DNA of 64,000 nt. It comes from Lacipirellula limnantheis (GTDB lineage: Bacteria; Planctomycetota; Planctomycetia; Pirellulales; Lacipirellulaceae). Shown in pieces: positions 49,484 to 58,797 of this stretch. The notes below the pieces were generated by a model. The model made no database searches. It was not told the origin of the DNA and was given only the letters and a program-made list of their open reading frames with translations. How positions within the stretch are numbered: position 1 is the stretch's first letter; each line of letters begins with the position of its first letter. A program made the position numbers and the translations under genes. Location: the NCBI RefSeq assembly GCF_007746075.1, contig NZ_CP036339.1, positions 6,713,283-6,777,282 of the forward strand. The letters run 5' to 3'.

Positions 49484-51503
49484 CGTCGCTCGATCGCTCT
49501 TCTTCTAGCTTTTTCACCTGCTCTTGCAGCTTCTCGGTCGTTTCGGCGAGCTTGAGCAGCCGTTTCAGCTCCTCCTTGGGAACGATCGCCATGTCGGCGT
49601 TTTCACGGAGGGGCGCCTCCTCGAAGCGAACCTCCTGCGGCGGCTGCGGAGCAACCGGCGGCGCGGGAGCCGGAGCGGGCATCGGCTTCCGCTCGAACAC
49701 AATCGCCGGCGCCAGCGTCCGATTAGTCAATGCCTTCGCCGCAACCTTTGCGGCCTCGGCAGCTTCGGCCTGCGCCGCTTCGACGGCACGCTTTACTTCG
49801 ATCGTCGCCGTCCGCCGCGCCTCGTTAGCGGCATCCATCGCGGAGCGCTGCGCATCGGCGGCGGCCGCCATGGCCTTCTTCATCTCGATACGCGTCTGTT
49901 GCTCCTGCTCCTCCCCCTTCACGCGCTGCTCCAGGGCGTCGCGCACCCGTTGGGCGTTCACCTCGCAAAGCTTCACTTCGGCAAGCGTCAGCTGCTCGTC
50001 AGCTCGCAGCTCAACGATCTTCGCCTCGGGAACGTTCTCCACCCCCGCTTGCTTGGCGTCGAGCGATTGCTTCAGACCGAGTGCGATTGACTCGGCCTTC
50101 AATTTCAGGCCGGCGGCCTTCAGGTCCCAGTATTCTCCTTCCAACTTCAGCGCCGCCTCGCTGCCACCGCTGGCCGCCGCCAAATCGCTGCTAGTCGTGA
50201 ATCGCGATTCCATCACCTGCTGCGGATGGAACGCGAACGCGAAGTCGCGCGCGACTTCGAACTTTGGCGGCATGGGCGCCACCGCGGGGACGGCTGGAAC
50301 AGCAATCGGGGCCCCCGAAGCAACGAGCACATCCTCGGGCGTGCCGGCGGTTGGCGTGCCTCCGACGCTGATCGCTACTGCTCCAGGCACGTCGGCTGGC
50401 GGCGCGGCGGCGATCGTTGCAGCCGCTGCTTCCGTAGGATTGACCTCGCTGATCTCGACGTCGGGGACTTGCACGTCCACGTCGGCGCTGACCTCGGCCT
50501 CATAGGTCGTCGCAACTTCCGCCACGACGTTGGCCGCTTTCTCTTCCCCTTCGGTAGAGATGAAGACGACGTTGCCCCCCTCGCCGCCGACAACTAGCTT
50601 GGCAGGCTCGGCGTCGGCGACGGCCAACATGCCGGCGGCCAGGCAAACACCTAGAATCCCCATGGCGGGCTTCGACGCGGCGGCAAGTGTCATGGCAATG
50701 ATTCCTTTTTCGGCAAGGGCACAAGCGGCGACGCCTTTGAGCGACGCCCCTTTGATGCCCGAAGTGGTAAGTTTGAGTTTCAATGCAAAGCTCGCCCCCA
50801 GCGACGCCGTTTGCGCCACCAGCGTCGGTGCGGCCGAGGCCTGCGCAGCTGCCATCGCCGAGTTCACGACCGCCATCGTGGCCGAGAGGGCAATTCCGCG
50901 GCGAATCAGACGCGATCGCAGCAGCCGCGTCCCGCGCGCCAGCAGCCCTTTGACGGTCTGCGAGCTGACGCCCATTTGCGTGGCCGCCTCGCTGCGAGTG
51001 CGGCCTTCCATGTAGCACAGAACCAAGGGCTGACGGTAGCGAGCCGGCAGTGCGTTGAGCTCTTCCAGCAGCCGGAGCGTCACTTCGTTTCGCTCGATCT
51101 CCGACAGTTGGTCATCGAGCGAGGGGAGTTCCTCGATCAACTGCGATTCGTTGCGGCGGCAACGACGACTATGCGCCAATAGCGCCGTTCGATAAGCAAC
51201 TCGATAGATCCAGCCCGCCGCGCTTTCGGTGGCACGGATCGAACCCGACTTGCGGGCGAGGATCAAGAAGGTGGCTTGAAAGGCGTCCTCGACGTCTTGC
51301 TGATGACGGAGGATTTGCGAGCAGACGCCCCAGACCATTTTGGCGTGGGTTTCGACGACCTGAGCAAAGGCCCCTTCGTCGCGGTAGCGCTGAAACCGCA
51401 TGAGCCGCTCGCCGTCAGTCGGCGGGATGGCCAGGGCAACCGCGCTCGGCTCGACAGGCAGCGGATCGTCAAAAGCGGCGGATGTCAGCGATTCCAGCAT
51501 CAA
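49473..51503 (-). CDS. ECF sigma factor with long membrane and coiled-coil C-terminal extension
   Basis: 676 residues. Region 2 at about 34-105 (AFAQVVETHAKMVWGVCSQILRHQQDVEDAFQATFLILARKSGSI) and region 4 at about 130-185 (ARYRQPLVLCYMEGRTRSEAATQMGVSSQTVKGLLARGTRLLR) form a complete ECF factor. About 490 further residues follow: a membrane-like helix (about 268-297, KPAMGILGVCLAAGMLAVA), an Ala/Pro/Val-rich part, then long Glu/Lys/Ala coiled coils (about 430-600) and a basic/acidic end. Such extended ECF factors are known from planctomycetes, and the extension probably lets a membrane or partner protein hold or release the sigma factor. Two coupled small membrane proteins lie 180 bp upstream on the same strand. 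Confidence 0.92.
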   Translation of the reverse strand: MMLESLTSAAFDDPLPVEPSAVALAIPPTDGERLMRFQRYRDEGAFAQVVETHAKMVWGVCSQILRHQQDVEDAFQATFLILARKSGSIRATESAAGWIYRVAYRTALLAHSRRCRRNESQLIEELPSLDDQLSEIERNEVTLRLLEELNALPARYRQPLVLCYMEGRTRSEAATQMGVSSQTVKGLLARGTRLLRSRLIRRGIALSATMAVVNSAMAAAQASAAPTLVAQTASLGASFALKLKLTTSGIKGASLKGVAACALAEKGIIAMTLAAASKPAMGILGVCLAAGMLAVADAEPAKLVVGGEGGNVVFISTEGEEKAANVVAEVATTYEAEVSADVDVQVPDVEISEVNPTEAAAATIAAAPPADVPGAVAISVGGTPTAGTPEDVLVASGAPIAVPAVPAVAPMPPKFEVARDFAFAFHPQQVMESRFTTSSDLAAASGGSEAALKLEGEYWDLKAAGLKLKAESIALGLKQSLDAKQAGVENVPEAKIVELRADEQLTLAEVKLCEVNAQRVRDALEQRVKGEEQEQQTRIEMKKAMAAAADAQRSAMDAANEARRTATIEVKRAVEAAQAEAAEAAKVAAKALTNRTLAPAIVFERKPMPAPAPAPPVAPQPPQEVRFEEAPLRENADMAIVPKEELKRLLKLAETTEKLQEQVKKLEEERSSDAAR

Positions 51504-51682
51504 GGCGTCTCTCCAAAACCATTAGAGACAGGGACCTCGGCGGGTGGACTGGAATTTCGGCGGAAAAGTTCGCTCGCCGGCGTCGGGTCCGCGACAGAGC
51601 CGGGCTGGGCGCCAAAACGACCAGTCCGGGGCGGCGGTCGGATCGCCAGCATCGGGGGGTGACCAAAGTCAGACTGACGCCG

Positions 51683-52015
51683 CTAGCGTTTCCGCCCGAA
51701 AAACGCATTGATACGCTTGGTCGCATCGTCGGGGATGGAGGCTTCGATCACTTTGGCCACCTCGTCGGCCGACATGCCGCGATCGAGCATTTCGCGTTTT
51801 AGTTCGATCTCTAGCCGTCGCTGATGGGCGTTGGATATCGCCGCAGAGATGATGCAGGCCAGCGTGATCACGACGCCCGTGACGCAGCCGATCACGATGA
51901 TCAGCAGCGGAAACCGATCGCCGGCTTCCAACCCAAAGAAGGCGTCGGACCACTGATCGGGGCCCGAGTTCGAGACTTGCGCCAGCAGGGCGGAGATGGC
52001 AGAGTCAAATTTCAT
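51683..52015 (-). CDS. Small membrane protein with LDRG-ADEV motif (second of a coupled pair)
   Basis: 110 residues from the ATG at 52015. One membrane helix (about 36-60, PLLIIVIGCVTGVVITLACIISAAI), then a charged segment with LKREMLDRGMSADEVAKVIEAS. The same motif is in the upstream small protein. ATG overlaps the TGA of that gene by four bases. Possibly an anti-sigma-like or scaffold partner for the ECF factor downstream, by position only. Confidence 0.7.
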   Translation of the reverse strand: MKFDSAISALLAQVSNSGPDQWSDAFFGLEAGDRFPLLIIVIGCVTGVVITLACIISAAISNAHQRRLEIELKREMLDRGMSADEVAKVIEASIPDDATKRINAFFGRKR

Positions 52016-52284
52016 CGGGTGGTGCACCCCATTTTCGAGCTGGCAGTGGCCAGAGCGTCATTCGCCGAACCATGGGCTTGCACGATCTGCTCCACTTCGT
52101 CGGCGGTCAGGCCTCGGTCGAGAAGATCTCGCTTGAAGTTAAGCTCCGCGCGGTGGCAGGCGAACTTACGAATCTGCGTGAAGAGGCTTCCGCAAATCCC
52201 GGCCGTCGACCCTGCCAGGACCGCGATGGTAACCATGTTGAACGGGACCGGAATCGAAATGATCGACTGCAGGAGACTGATCAT
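52012..52284 (-). CDS. Small membrane protein with LDRG-ADEV motif (first of a coupled pair)
   Basis: 90 residues from the ATG at 52284; a TTG six codons earlier is also possible. A membrane helix (about 15-35, PFNMVTIAVLAGSTAGICGSLF) is followed by LNFKRDLLDRGLTADEVEQIVQAH. It resembles the protein at 51683 in both layout and motif, so the two may be tandem duplicates. First gene of a minus-strand cluster leading to the ECF factor. Confidence 0.7.
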   Translation of the reverse strand: MISLLQSIISIPVPFNMVTIAVLAGSTAGICGSLFTQIRKFACHRAELNFKRDLLDRGLTADEVEQIVQAHGSANDALATASSKMGCTTR

Positions 52285-52302
52285 GGCGATACTTTTTAGC
52301 AA

Positions 52303-52671
52303 GAAGGGACGGGCGGGCTAGTTCTATCTTAACCTTCGGCTCCCCCCGGCGTTGCCGCCGTACTGACGTCACGCCGGACCACTCCGACCCGCCTGCCGCC
52401 AACCGTCGACTCCGCCGGGGGGGCGGGAAGCGTCACTCGGGATATTCGCTGCCAAATCCAACATCTTTCCGACCACGAGCCTCCACGTTGGAAAAAGGTG
52501 GGGAATCTGTGGCTAATCGTGCCTATTTCTTGGGCGATGCGTGCTCGCCGAGAGATTGACGACGCACCCTAAGCCGTTTACCGTAAAGATGTTGTAGCCG
52601 ATTTTTTGGCTGCACCGATCCTGGCGGCGACAGTGCGCGTCGGTCCGATTTTAATTCGTGAAAGAGCCTCC
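52303..52671. other. Divergent promoter region, no gene supported
   Basis: About 370 bp between the small membrane proteins (minus) and argH (plus). No repeat found. A candidate frame for an upstream argH start (TTG at 52606) is in-frame but adds residues unlike the family. Confidence 0.5.
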
Positions 52672-54066
52672 TTGGCCAAGCAACAACACAAACCATGGGG
52701 CGGCGTCTTCGAAGGGGACGTCGACCCCCGCGTCGAGCGATTCAGCGAGAGCGTCAGCTTCGATCACCGGCTATACGCTCAAGACATTCGCGGCTCCATC
52801 GCCCACGCCCGCATGCTGGCAGAAACCGGCATGCTCTCCGCCGACGAACGGGATCAAATTGTCGCCGGGCTCGAAGAGATCGGGCACGAAATTGCCGCCG
52901 GAACGTTCGAGTTCAAGCAGGAGCTCGAAGACGTCCATATGAACGTCGAGCGGAAGCTGACCGAACGCCTCGGCGACGTCGGCCGCAAGCTTCACACAGG
53001 GCGCAGCCGGAACGACCAGGTTTCGACCGACTTCCGTTTGTGGATTCGCGACGCGATCGACCGGACCGACCAACTGCTGGCGAACTTGCAGCGGGCGTTC
53101 GTCGATCGTTGCGACCGCGACCACGGCATCATCCTGCCAGGCTACACCCACCTGCAACGAGCCCAACCAGTGCTGGCGAACCACTACTGGCTGGCCTACA
53201 CCGAGAAGTTTGGCCGCGATCGCGAGCGGCTGGCCGAATGCCGACGACGCGTCAATCAGCTGCCGTTGGGGACGGCCGCGCTGGCCGGAACGACGATCCC
53301 GATCGATCGCCGGCATGTCGCCGCGGCCCTCGACTTTGAAGGAGTCGTCGCCAACAGCCTCGATTCGTCGAGCGACCGTGACTTTGCGATCGAGTTCGCG
53401 TTCGTGCTCACGCTGATTGCCGAACACCTCAGCACGTGGGCCGAGGAGTGGATTCTATGGTCGACGGCGGAGTTTCGGTTCTTGCGGTTGCCTCATGCCT
53501 ACTGCACCGGCTCGTCGATCATGCCGCAGAAGATCAATCCTGACGTGCTGGAGCTGATTCGCGGCAAGACGGCTCGCGTGGTCGGTAATCTCACCTCGCT
53601 ATTGGTGCTGATCAAGGGGCTGCCGCTCGCCTACAACCGCGACCTGCAGGAAGACAAGCCGCGGGTGTTCGACTCGGCCGACACGGTGGAAGCCTCCGTC
53701 GAGCTCGCCGCCGCCGTGGTGACCGGCGCTGAACTCAATCGGCCCGCGATTCACGAAAGGCTCGAACGGGGCTACCTCGACGCCACGACGCTGATGGAGC
53801 ACCTCATCAAGGTCGGCGTTCCGCAGCGGACCGCCCACGAGATCATCGGCAAACTGGTGGGCGTGGCCATGAAACGGGACGTGCCGCTGGCGAAGCTGGA
53901 ATTGGCCGAGTTCCAGGCGGCCCATCCGGCGCTCGATCAATCGGTCTACACGGTGCTGGGGGTCGAGCAAGCGATTCTGGCATTTAGCAGCGAAGGATCG
54001 ACGGCCCCGGCAATGGTCGCGAAGCAAGTTGCCCTGTGGAAGGAGCGCCTCGGCCTCGAACCCTAA
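52672..54066 (+). CDS. argH: Argininosuccinate lyase
   Basis: 464 residues, normal length. The TTG at 52672 was chosen because MAKQQHKPWGGVFEGDVDP matches the family start (KPWGGRF-type). HTGRSRNDQVSTDFRLWIRD and GYTHLQRAQP are conserved segments, and GSSIMPQKINPDVLELIRGKT is the superfamily signature loop. It releases fumarate from argininosuccinate in the last step of arginine synthesis. No arginine neighbours. It follows divergently from the small membrane protein pair. Confidence 0.98.
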   Translation: MAKQQHKPWGGVFEGDVDPRVERFSESVSFDHRLYAQDIRGSIAHARMLAETGMLSADERDQIVAGLEEIGHEIAAGTFEFKQELEDVHMNVERKLTERLGDVGRKLHTGRSRNDQVSTDFRLWIRDAIDRTDQLLANLQRAFVDRCDRDHGIILPGYTHLQRAQPVLANHYWLAYTEKFGRDRERLAECRRRVNQLPLGTAALAGTTIPIDRRHVAAALDFEGVVANSLDSSSDRDFAIEFAFVLTLIAEHLSTWAEEWILWSTAEFRFLRLPHAYCTGSSIMPQKINPDVLELIRGKTARVVGNLTSLLVLIKGLPLAYNRDLQEDKPRVFDSADTVEASVELAAAVVTGAELNRPAIHERLERGYLDATTLMEHLIKVGVPQRTAHEIIGKLVGVAMKRDVPLAKLELAEFQAAHPALDQSVYTVLGVEQAILAFSSEGSTAPAMVAKQVALWKERLGLEP

Positions 54067-54243
54067 CGAACAAGTCACTCATGAGCCGCCAGGGCCACGC
54101 CCTGCGGAGGAAGCGTCGAACAGGTTCGGTCACTGAAATCGTTTGGCGCTTCAACCCGGACCGCGTAGCTGTCCGGTCAGGTTTGCACATTTCCTGCTGT
54201 TCTTGCCGTTGCTCCCGCATCTATCATCTCTGCTTTTCATCAT

Positions 54244-56508
54244 ATGACTGACTGTCTGCTCACGCTTCGACGCCTCCTGACGCTGCTGCCTCGCGCCGCC
54301 GCGGCGCTGACGCTGTCGATGACGTTCATTGCATCTTTACAGGCTCAAGAACCCGCGGTCGATGCTCCGGCGGCGGAACCGCCAACGACGCTGGCGGATT
54401 TTGCTCGTCGTGACCCGGCGATTGCCGCCGTGCTCGAATTGCCGCGGACGACGGCGTCGCAGCAGTTGCGGGCGATCTTGATGCTCGTGGACCTGGGTCA
54501 TCCAGACGCGGCGGCGCAAGTTGTTCCCGAACTGATCGGGGCGAAACTTGACGATGCCCAAAAGGCGGCGCTGGTGGCGGAGTTCGGCACGGCCAAGTTC
54601 ATCCGGTTGATGCGGCTCGACCCGCCAAGCGCGGCAGGCGGCCCCCCCAGCCCGTTGGCTGGCCTGCGCGAATTCGCTCAAAGTGCGATCGCGGCGGCCG
54701 ACGCCGCGGCGAAGGACCCGGCCTACATTGCAAAACTGATCGCGCAGCTCAACTCGCCAACCGAGGGCGAGCGATACGCCGCGCGGGTCGACCTGCGGGC
54801 CACCGGCGACGCCGGGATGATCGCCGCCATTGACGCCCTGGCCAACGCGAAGGACGAAACGACGCGCACCAATCTCCTTGCCGCACTTGCCGACATGCGT
54901 CCGGCGATCGACGCGCCGCTGCTAGCGCTACTGGCCGATGGCCAGGGTCAACTCCGCCGCGACGCTGCCGAGTTGGCCGGCCATCTGCGGGTGTCGGCCG
55001 CCCTTCCCTGGCTGTCGACGATCGCCGTCACGTCGGCCGACGCATCCGCTGCAGCCGCCGCCCGGCAGGCGATTTCCCAACTCGGCTACCCCGAACCGAC
55101 GGCGGTCGAAGTACAGAAACTCTTGCGCGATCGATTGGCAGCGATCAAATCGACGCCGATTCCGACCATCGACGAGGGGCTCGTCGGCCGCTGGTGGTCG
55201 TGGAATTCGCAGTCCGAGGAGCTCGCCGCGGCGACCTACCCCGTGCCGCAACTACAGGCCCTTTACGCCGCGCGACTCGCACGCGCCTTGGGCGAGGTCG
55301 GCGGAATGGTGGAGCCGAACGATCGCCGCGCGGTACTGCTTTACTCATTGGAAGAGTCGGCGCTGCTGGGACGCGACGCTGACGAGGCTCTCAAACAAGT
55401 GGTGGCCGCGATGACGCCGGCCGACCTTTCCGTCGCGCTCGCCACTGCCGCGAAGGAACAATACACGGCGGCAGCCGTGCAGATTGCCGAAGAGCTAGGT
55501 CGCCGCGGCGACCCCTCGGTCCTGGCCACCAATGGCGGGCTTCCCTCGCCGCTCGCCGCCGCGCTGACCAGCCACGACCGGGCGCTGCGCTTCGCGGCCC
55601 TGGCTGCGATCATGCAACTCCATCCGCAACGATCGTTCCCGGGCGCCAGCGAGGTGGCCAACTCGCTCTGGTACTTCGTCGGCGGTGCGGGCGAACCAAC
55701 CGCCGTTGTCGCCGCGCCAGCGATGCTCGTGGCCAGCGATTGGGCCGGAAAACTGCGCGGCCAGGGTTACGACGCGACCCCAGTGCGTATCGGCCGTGAA
55801 GCCCTGGCAGCCGCGATCGACCCGGCGATCGCGCCGCGGCTAGGGATTGTGGTGCTCGACAGCGACGTCGGCCAGCCGCTGCTGGGAGAGGTCGTTTACC
55901 AGTTACGGATCAGCGACCTGACCGCCGGCGTCCCGATCCTAATCGCCGCGAGCGGCCCGCGGCTGGCCGCGGCGCAACGGATCGCCGAGGCGAATCCATT
56001 GGTCTACGCCATGCCTCGCCCCCACGGCGACGGGGCCCTCGCCACGCTGGTTGACGAAACGCTCGCGCTCCGTCCGCTGCCGCTGGCCCCGGCGGAGGTG
56101 CGCACCGCTCAGGCGAAACAGGCGCTCCAGTGGACTGCCCAGCTCCTTAACGCCAATGCGCCGTATGACGAGTTGAAGAAAGACGCCCGGTTGCTCGATC
56201 GGACGCTATTGATGCCCGAGCTGGCCGGCCCGTCCGTCGCGGTACTGGCCGCGATTGGCACTCCCGAAAGCCAAACGATGCTCGTCGACTTCGCCAGCCT
56301 GGGGACGCTCCCGATCGAAACACGGCAGGCCGCCGCCGAAGCGCTGGCGGCGAGCGTCGCGAAGTTCGGCGTGCAGCTGAAACGAGACCAGGTCGTCCTC
56401 CAATACGATCGGTACAACGCCAGTGAGACCGCCGATCCGGCGACGCAGCAAGTGCTGGCCCGCGTGCTCGACGTGATTGAGAAGAAGGACTTGGCCGTGA
56501 AGAAGTAG
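54244..56508 (+). CDS. Exported HEAT-repeat protein with receiver-like segment
   Basis: 754 residues. Signal segment at about 14-33 (RAAAALTLSMTFIASLQAQ). From about 45 to 370 the sequence is Ala-rich and helical with HEAT-like pairs, for example DGQGQLRRDAAELAGHLRVSAALPWL. Around residues 500-610, VVAAPAMLVASDWAGKLRGQGYDATPVRIGREALAAAIDP and LGIVVLDSDVGQPLLGEVVYQLRISDLTAGVPILIAA look like a degenerate response-regulator receiver-like fold, with LDSD where the phosphoacceptor stretch would be. The rest is helical. Probably an exported scaffold protein; the receiver resemblance is an inference. Confidence 0.65.
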   Translation: MTDCLLTLRRLLTLLPRAAAALTLSMTFIASLQAQEPAVDAPAAEPPTTLADFARRDPAIAAVLELPRTTASQQLRAILMLVDLGHPDAAAQVVPELIGAKLDDAQKAALVAEFGTAKFIRLMRLDPPSAAGGPPSPLAGLREFAQSAIAAADAAAKDPAYIAKLIAQLNSPTEGERYAARVDLRATGDAGMIAAIDALANAKDETTRTNLLAALADMRPAIDAPLLALLADGQGQLRRDAAELAGHLRVSAALPWLSTIAVTSADASAAAAARQAISQLGYPEPTAVEVQKLLRDRLAAIKSTPIPTIDEGLVGRWWSWNSQSEELAAATYPVPQLQALYAARLARALGEVGGMVEPNDRRAVLLYSLEESALLGRDADEALKQVVAAMTPADLSVALATAAKEQYTAAAVQIAEELGRRGDPSVLATNGGLPSPLAAALTSHDRALRFAALAAIMQLHPQRSFPGASEVANSLWYFVGGAGEPTAVVAAPAMLVASDWAGKLRGQGYDATPVRIGREALAAAIDPAIAPRLGIVVLDSDVGQPLLGEVVYQLRISDLTAGVPILIAASGPRLAAAQRIAEANPLVYAMPRPHGDGALATLVDETLALRPLPLAPAEVRTAQAKQALQWTAQLLNANAPYDELKKDARLLDRTLLMPELAGPSVAVLAAIGTPESQTMLVDFASLGTLPIETRQAAAEALAASVAKFGVQLKRDQVVLQYDRYNASETADPATQQVLARVLDVIEKKDLAVKK

Positions 56509-56587
56509 ATTTGCCGTTAGCGACGCGCCGGAAGCTCACGCTTTCGGCTCGCCACAATCCCTTAGTATTCCGCTTGCCGCTTTTTTC

Positions 56588-57655
56588 ATGCCCCCGCGCC
56601 CGCCGCAACTCGATGAATCTCCCAGCGCCCCGCTGCCGGGCGTCATCGGCAACAGCGCGCCAATGCAGGAGGTCTTCCGCACGACTCGCCAAGTGGCGCG
56701 TTCGAGCGCCTCAGTGCTGTTGCTGGGCGAGACGGGGACCGGCAAAGAGCTGATTGCTCACGCCGTCCACACGCTCAGCGGTCGGCGCGATCGGCCCTTC
56801 GTCCGCGTCAACTGCGGCGCGCTCAGCGAGAGTCTGCTCGAAAGCGAGCTGTTCGGCCACGTTCGCGGCGCTTTCACCGGCGCGATCGACAACCGCACCG
56901 GGCGGTTCGAAGCGGCTCATCAGGGGTCAATCTTTCTCGACGAGATTAACTCGACGACGCTCCACCTGCAGGTGAAGCTGCTCCGCGTCCTGCAGGAGCG
57001 GGAGTTCGAGCGCGTCGGCGATACTCGCACGATTCGCGTCGATACTCGCATCATCGCCGCCAGCAATCGCGATCTGCTCGACCTGGCGATGGCCGGCACA
57101 TTCCGCGAGGACTTGTTCTACCGACTGAACGTCGTGCCAATCTACATCCCGCCGCTGCGCGACCGGACCGACGACATCCCGCTGTTGGTGACGCACTTTC
57201 TGAACTACTACAACGAGAAAAACGACCGCTACGTCGCCCACATCGAGCCGCGGGCAATGGAGGCCTTGCAGCGGTACTCCTGGCCCGGAAATGTCCGGGA
57301 ACTGCAAAATTACGTCGAACGGGTCGTCGTCATGGCGCTCGGGGACGAACTGACGTTTGAGCTGCTCCCCGAGGCGGTCCGCACCGGCCGGCAGCCAAAA
57401 TCGCTCGGCCCCCGTACGATGAGTTTTGAGGAGCTCTCCGAAGAACTAGTCGTCCAGGGCCTTGCCTCCGCCGGCGAAGAGGATTGCGACCTTCACGGCC
57501 GCATCGTCAATCGCGTGGAGCGCGAGGTGATCTCGCAAGTGATGAACCTCTGCGACGGCGTGCAGATTAAGGCGGCCGCGAGGTTGGGGATCAACCGCAA
57601 CACGCTCCACAAGAAGCTGAAAGAGTACGGACTTGACGACGCAGAGGGAGAATAA
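56588..57655 (+). CDS. Sigma-54-dependent activator without a receiver domain
   Basis: 355 residues. The N-terminal 20 residues are linker. The AAA+ domain has Walker A GETGTGKE (47-54), GAFTGA (94-99, the sigma-54 contact loop), Walker B GSIFLDEI (113-120) and the R-finger region. The C-terminus ends in a Fis-type HTH (QIKAAARLGINRNTLHKKLKEYGL). Because no receiver or GAF domain precedes the AAA+ part, it is probably constitutively active or controlled by a partner. No sigma-54 gene or dedicated kinase is nearby. Confidence 0.93.
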   Translation: MPPRPPQLDESPSAPLPGVIGNSAPMQEVFRTTRQVARSSASVLLLGETGTGKELIAHAVHTLSGRRDRPFVRVNCGALSESLLESELFGHVRGAFTGAIDNRTGRFEAAHQGSIFLDEINSTTLHLQVKLLRVLQEREFERVGDTRTIRVDTRIIAASNRDLLDLAMAGTFREDLFYRLNVVPIYIPPLRDRTDDIPLLVTHFLNYYNEKNDRYVAHIEPRAMEALQRYSWPGNVRELQNYVERVVVMALGDELTFELLPEAVRTGRQPKSLGPRTMSFEELSEELVVQGLASAGEEDCDLHGRIVNRVEREVISQVMNLCDGVQIKAAARLGINRNTLHKKLKEYGLDDAEGE

Positions 57656-57694
57656 GTAACCGCAGGTCAACGACCCGCCGGAGCGGCGAGAAAG

Positions 57695-57846
57695 ACTAAC
57701 CACCAAGGCACGAAGGGCACAAAGACGCACTAAGGAAGAAGAAAGGAAATGATCGGGGACAGGCCTGGTCGATTGGCTTTCCGCTTTTTTCCTTTCCTTG
57801 CATTCCTTCGTGATTCTTGGTGATCTTCGTGCCTTGGTGATTAATC
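57695..57846. repeat. Inverted phrase pair between the sigma-54 activator and the CcsA-like gene
   Basis: caccaaggcacgaag at 57701-57715 is mirrored exactly by cttcgtgccttggtg at 57825-57839, and inner purine/pyrimidine tracts (aaggaagaagaaaggaaa, then tttcctttccttgcattcc) also pair in part. The spacer between the arms is about 110 bp. The phrase resembles the unit at 60104-60287 in style but not in sequence. Confidence 0.8.
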
Positions 57847-57906
57847 TTCCGGGTTCCTCCCCAGGTCAATGAGTTCCACCACGCGCGATCGATTGATTGA
57901 ATCTAC

Positions 57907-58797
57907 ATGTCCTCCGGCGTCAACATGCTCTGCTTCACCGCCAGCTTTGGGGTGGCGCTCGCGCTGGAATTCATGGGCCTGTGGGCCCGCCCTCGCTGGC
58001 GACGGCTCGCGGTCGTGACGGCCGCCCTCGCCGGCCTTGTCGCGCAAACCTGGTATCTCGCCAATCGTGCCAGCTCGTCTCCCTGGGCTCCGCTTTCCAG
58101 CCAACACGATTGGTATCTGGCCGCCGCGTGGGGACTGGCCATCGTCTACCTCGCGCTGGTGCTGTATCAGCCGAAGGCCTCGATCGGACTGTTCCTGCTG
58201 CCGGTGGTGCTCGCCCTCATCGGCGCCGCCCGCTTTGCCAGCACCGAGCCCATGGCCGGCGCCGAAATGCCCCGCATCTGGGGCATTCTGCATGGCGTCT
58301 TCCTGATGCTCGGCACGATCGCCGTGCTGCTGGGATTCGTCGCCGGGCTGATGTATCTCGTCCAAAGCGCGCGGCTCAAGAACAAGGCCCCGCTCAGCGA
58401 ACGCTTTCGGCTGCCGAGCCTCGAATGGCTCGAACGCGTGAACGCCCGATCGCTCATCGCCGCCACGATCCTCGTGGGACTTGGCTTTGTCACCGGCGTG
58501 TTGATGCGCCTCGCCATGCGCGACGGCAGCGGGCTGCAGTGGTCCGATCCGGTGGTGATCAGCCTCAGCGGCATGTTCTCGTGGCTCGTGGCAGCCGAGG
58601 CGTTTCGCCTCGCCTACCCCGCCGCCCGCCGCGGCCGCAAGGTGGCCTATCTCACGCTCGCCGGCTTCGTATTTCTGGTGATCACGCTCGGCACGTTCAT
58701 GAGCAGCAAATCGATGCACGGCCGCGGCGGGGAGGCGGCTAGCCCACCGCGAGCCGCAGCGATTGTCCCCGCGGCCCCCCCGGAGGATTCGCCATGA
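57907..58797 (+). CDS. CcsA/HemX-like cytochrome c assembly or haem-related membrane protein
   Basis: 296 residues with about eight membrane helices. RIWGILHGVFLMLGTIAVLLGFVAGLMYLVQSARLK is the conserved core helix-loop of the HemX/CcsA group, with a conserved histidine (GILHG) facing haem. AAAWGLAIVYLALVLYQP and DPVVISLSGMFSWLVAAEAF add family-typical segments. The stop codon overlaps the hemA start by four bases (ATGA), so translation is coupled. In HemX proteins the role is to control or support GluTR, which fits this neighbour. Confidence 0.88.
   Translation: MSSGVNMLCFTASFGVALALEFMGLWARPRWRRLAVVTAALAGLVAQTWYLANRASSSPWAPLSSQHDWYLAAAWGLAIVYLALVLYQPKASIGLFLLPVVLALIGAARFASTEPMAGAEMPRIWGILHGVFLMLGTIAVLLGFVAGLMYLVQSARLKNKAPLSERFRLPSLEWLERVNARSLIAATILVGLGFVTGVLMRLAMRDGSGLQWSDPVVISLSGMFSWLVAAEAFRLAYPAARRGRKVAYLTLAGFVFLVITLGTFMSSKSMHGRGGEAASPPRAAAIVPAAPPEDSP

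Noticed and set aside
57695..57846. Reading the phrase pair as an intrinsic terminator of the sigma-54 activator gene
   Set aside because: Arms are 110 bp apart and there is no T-tract after a compact hairpin.
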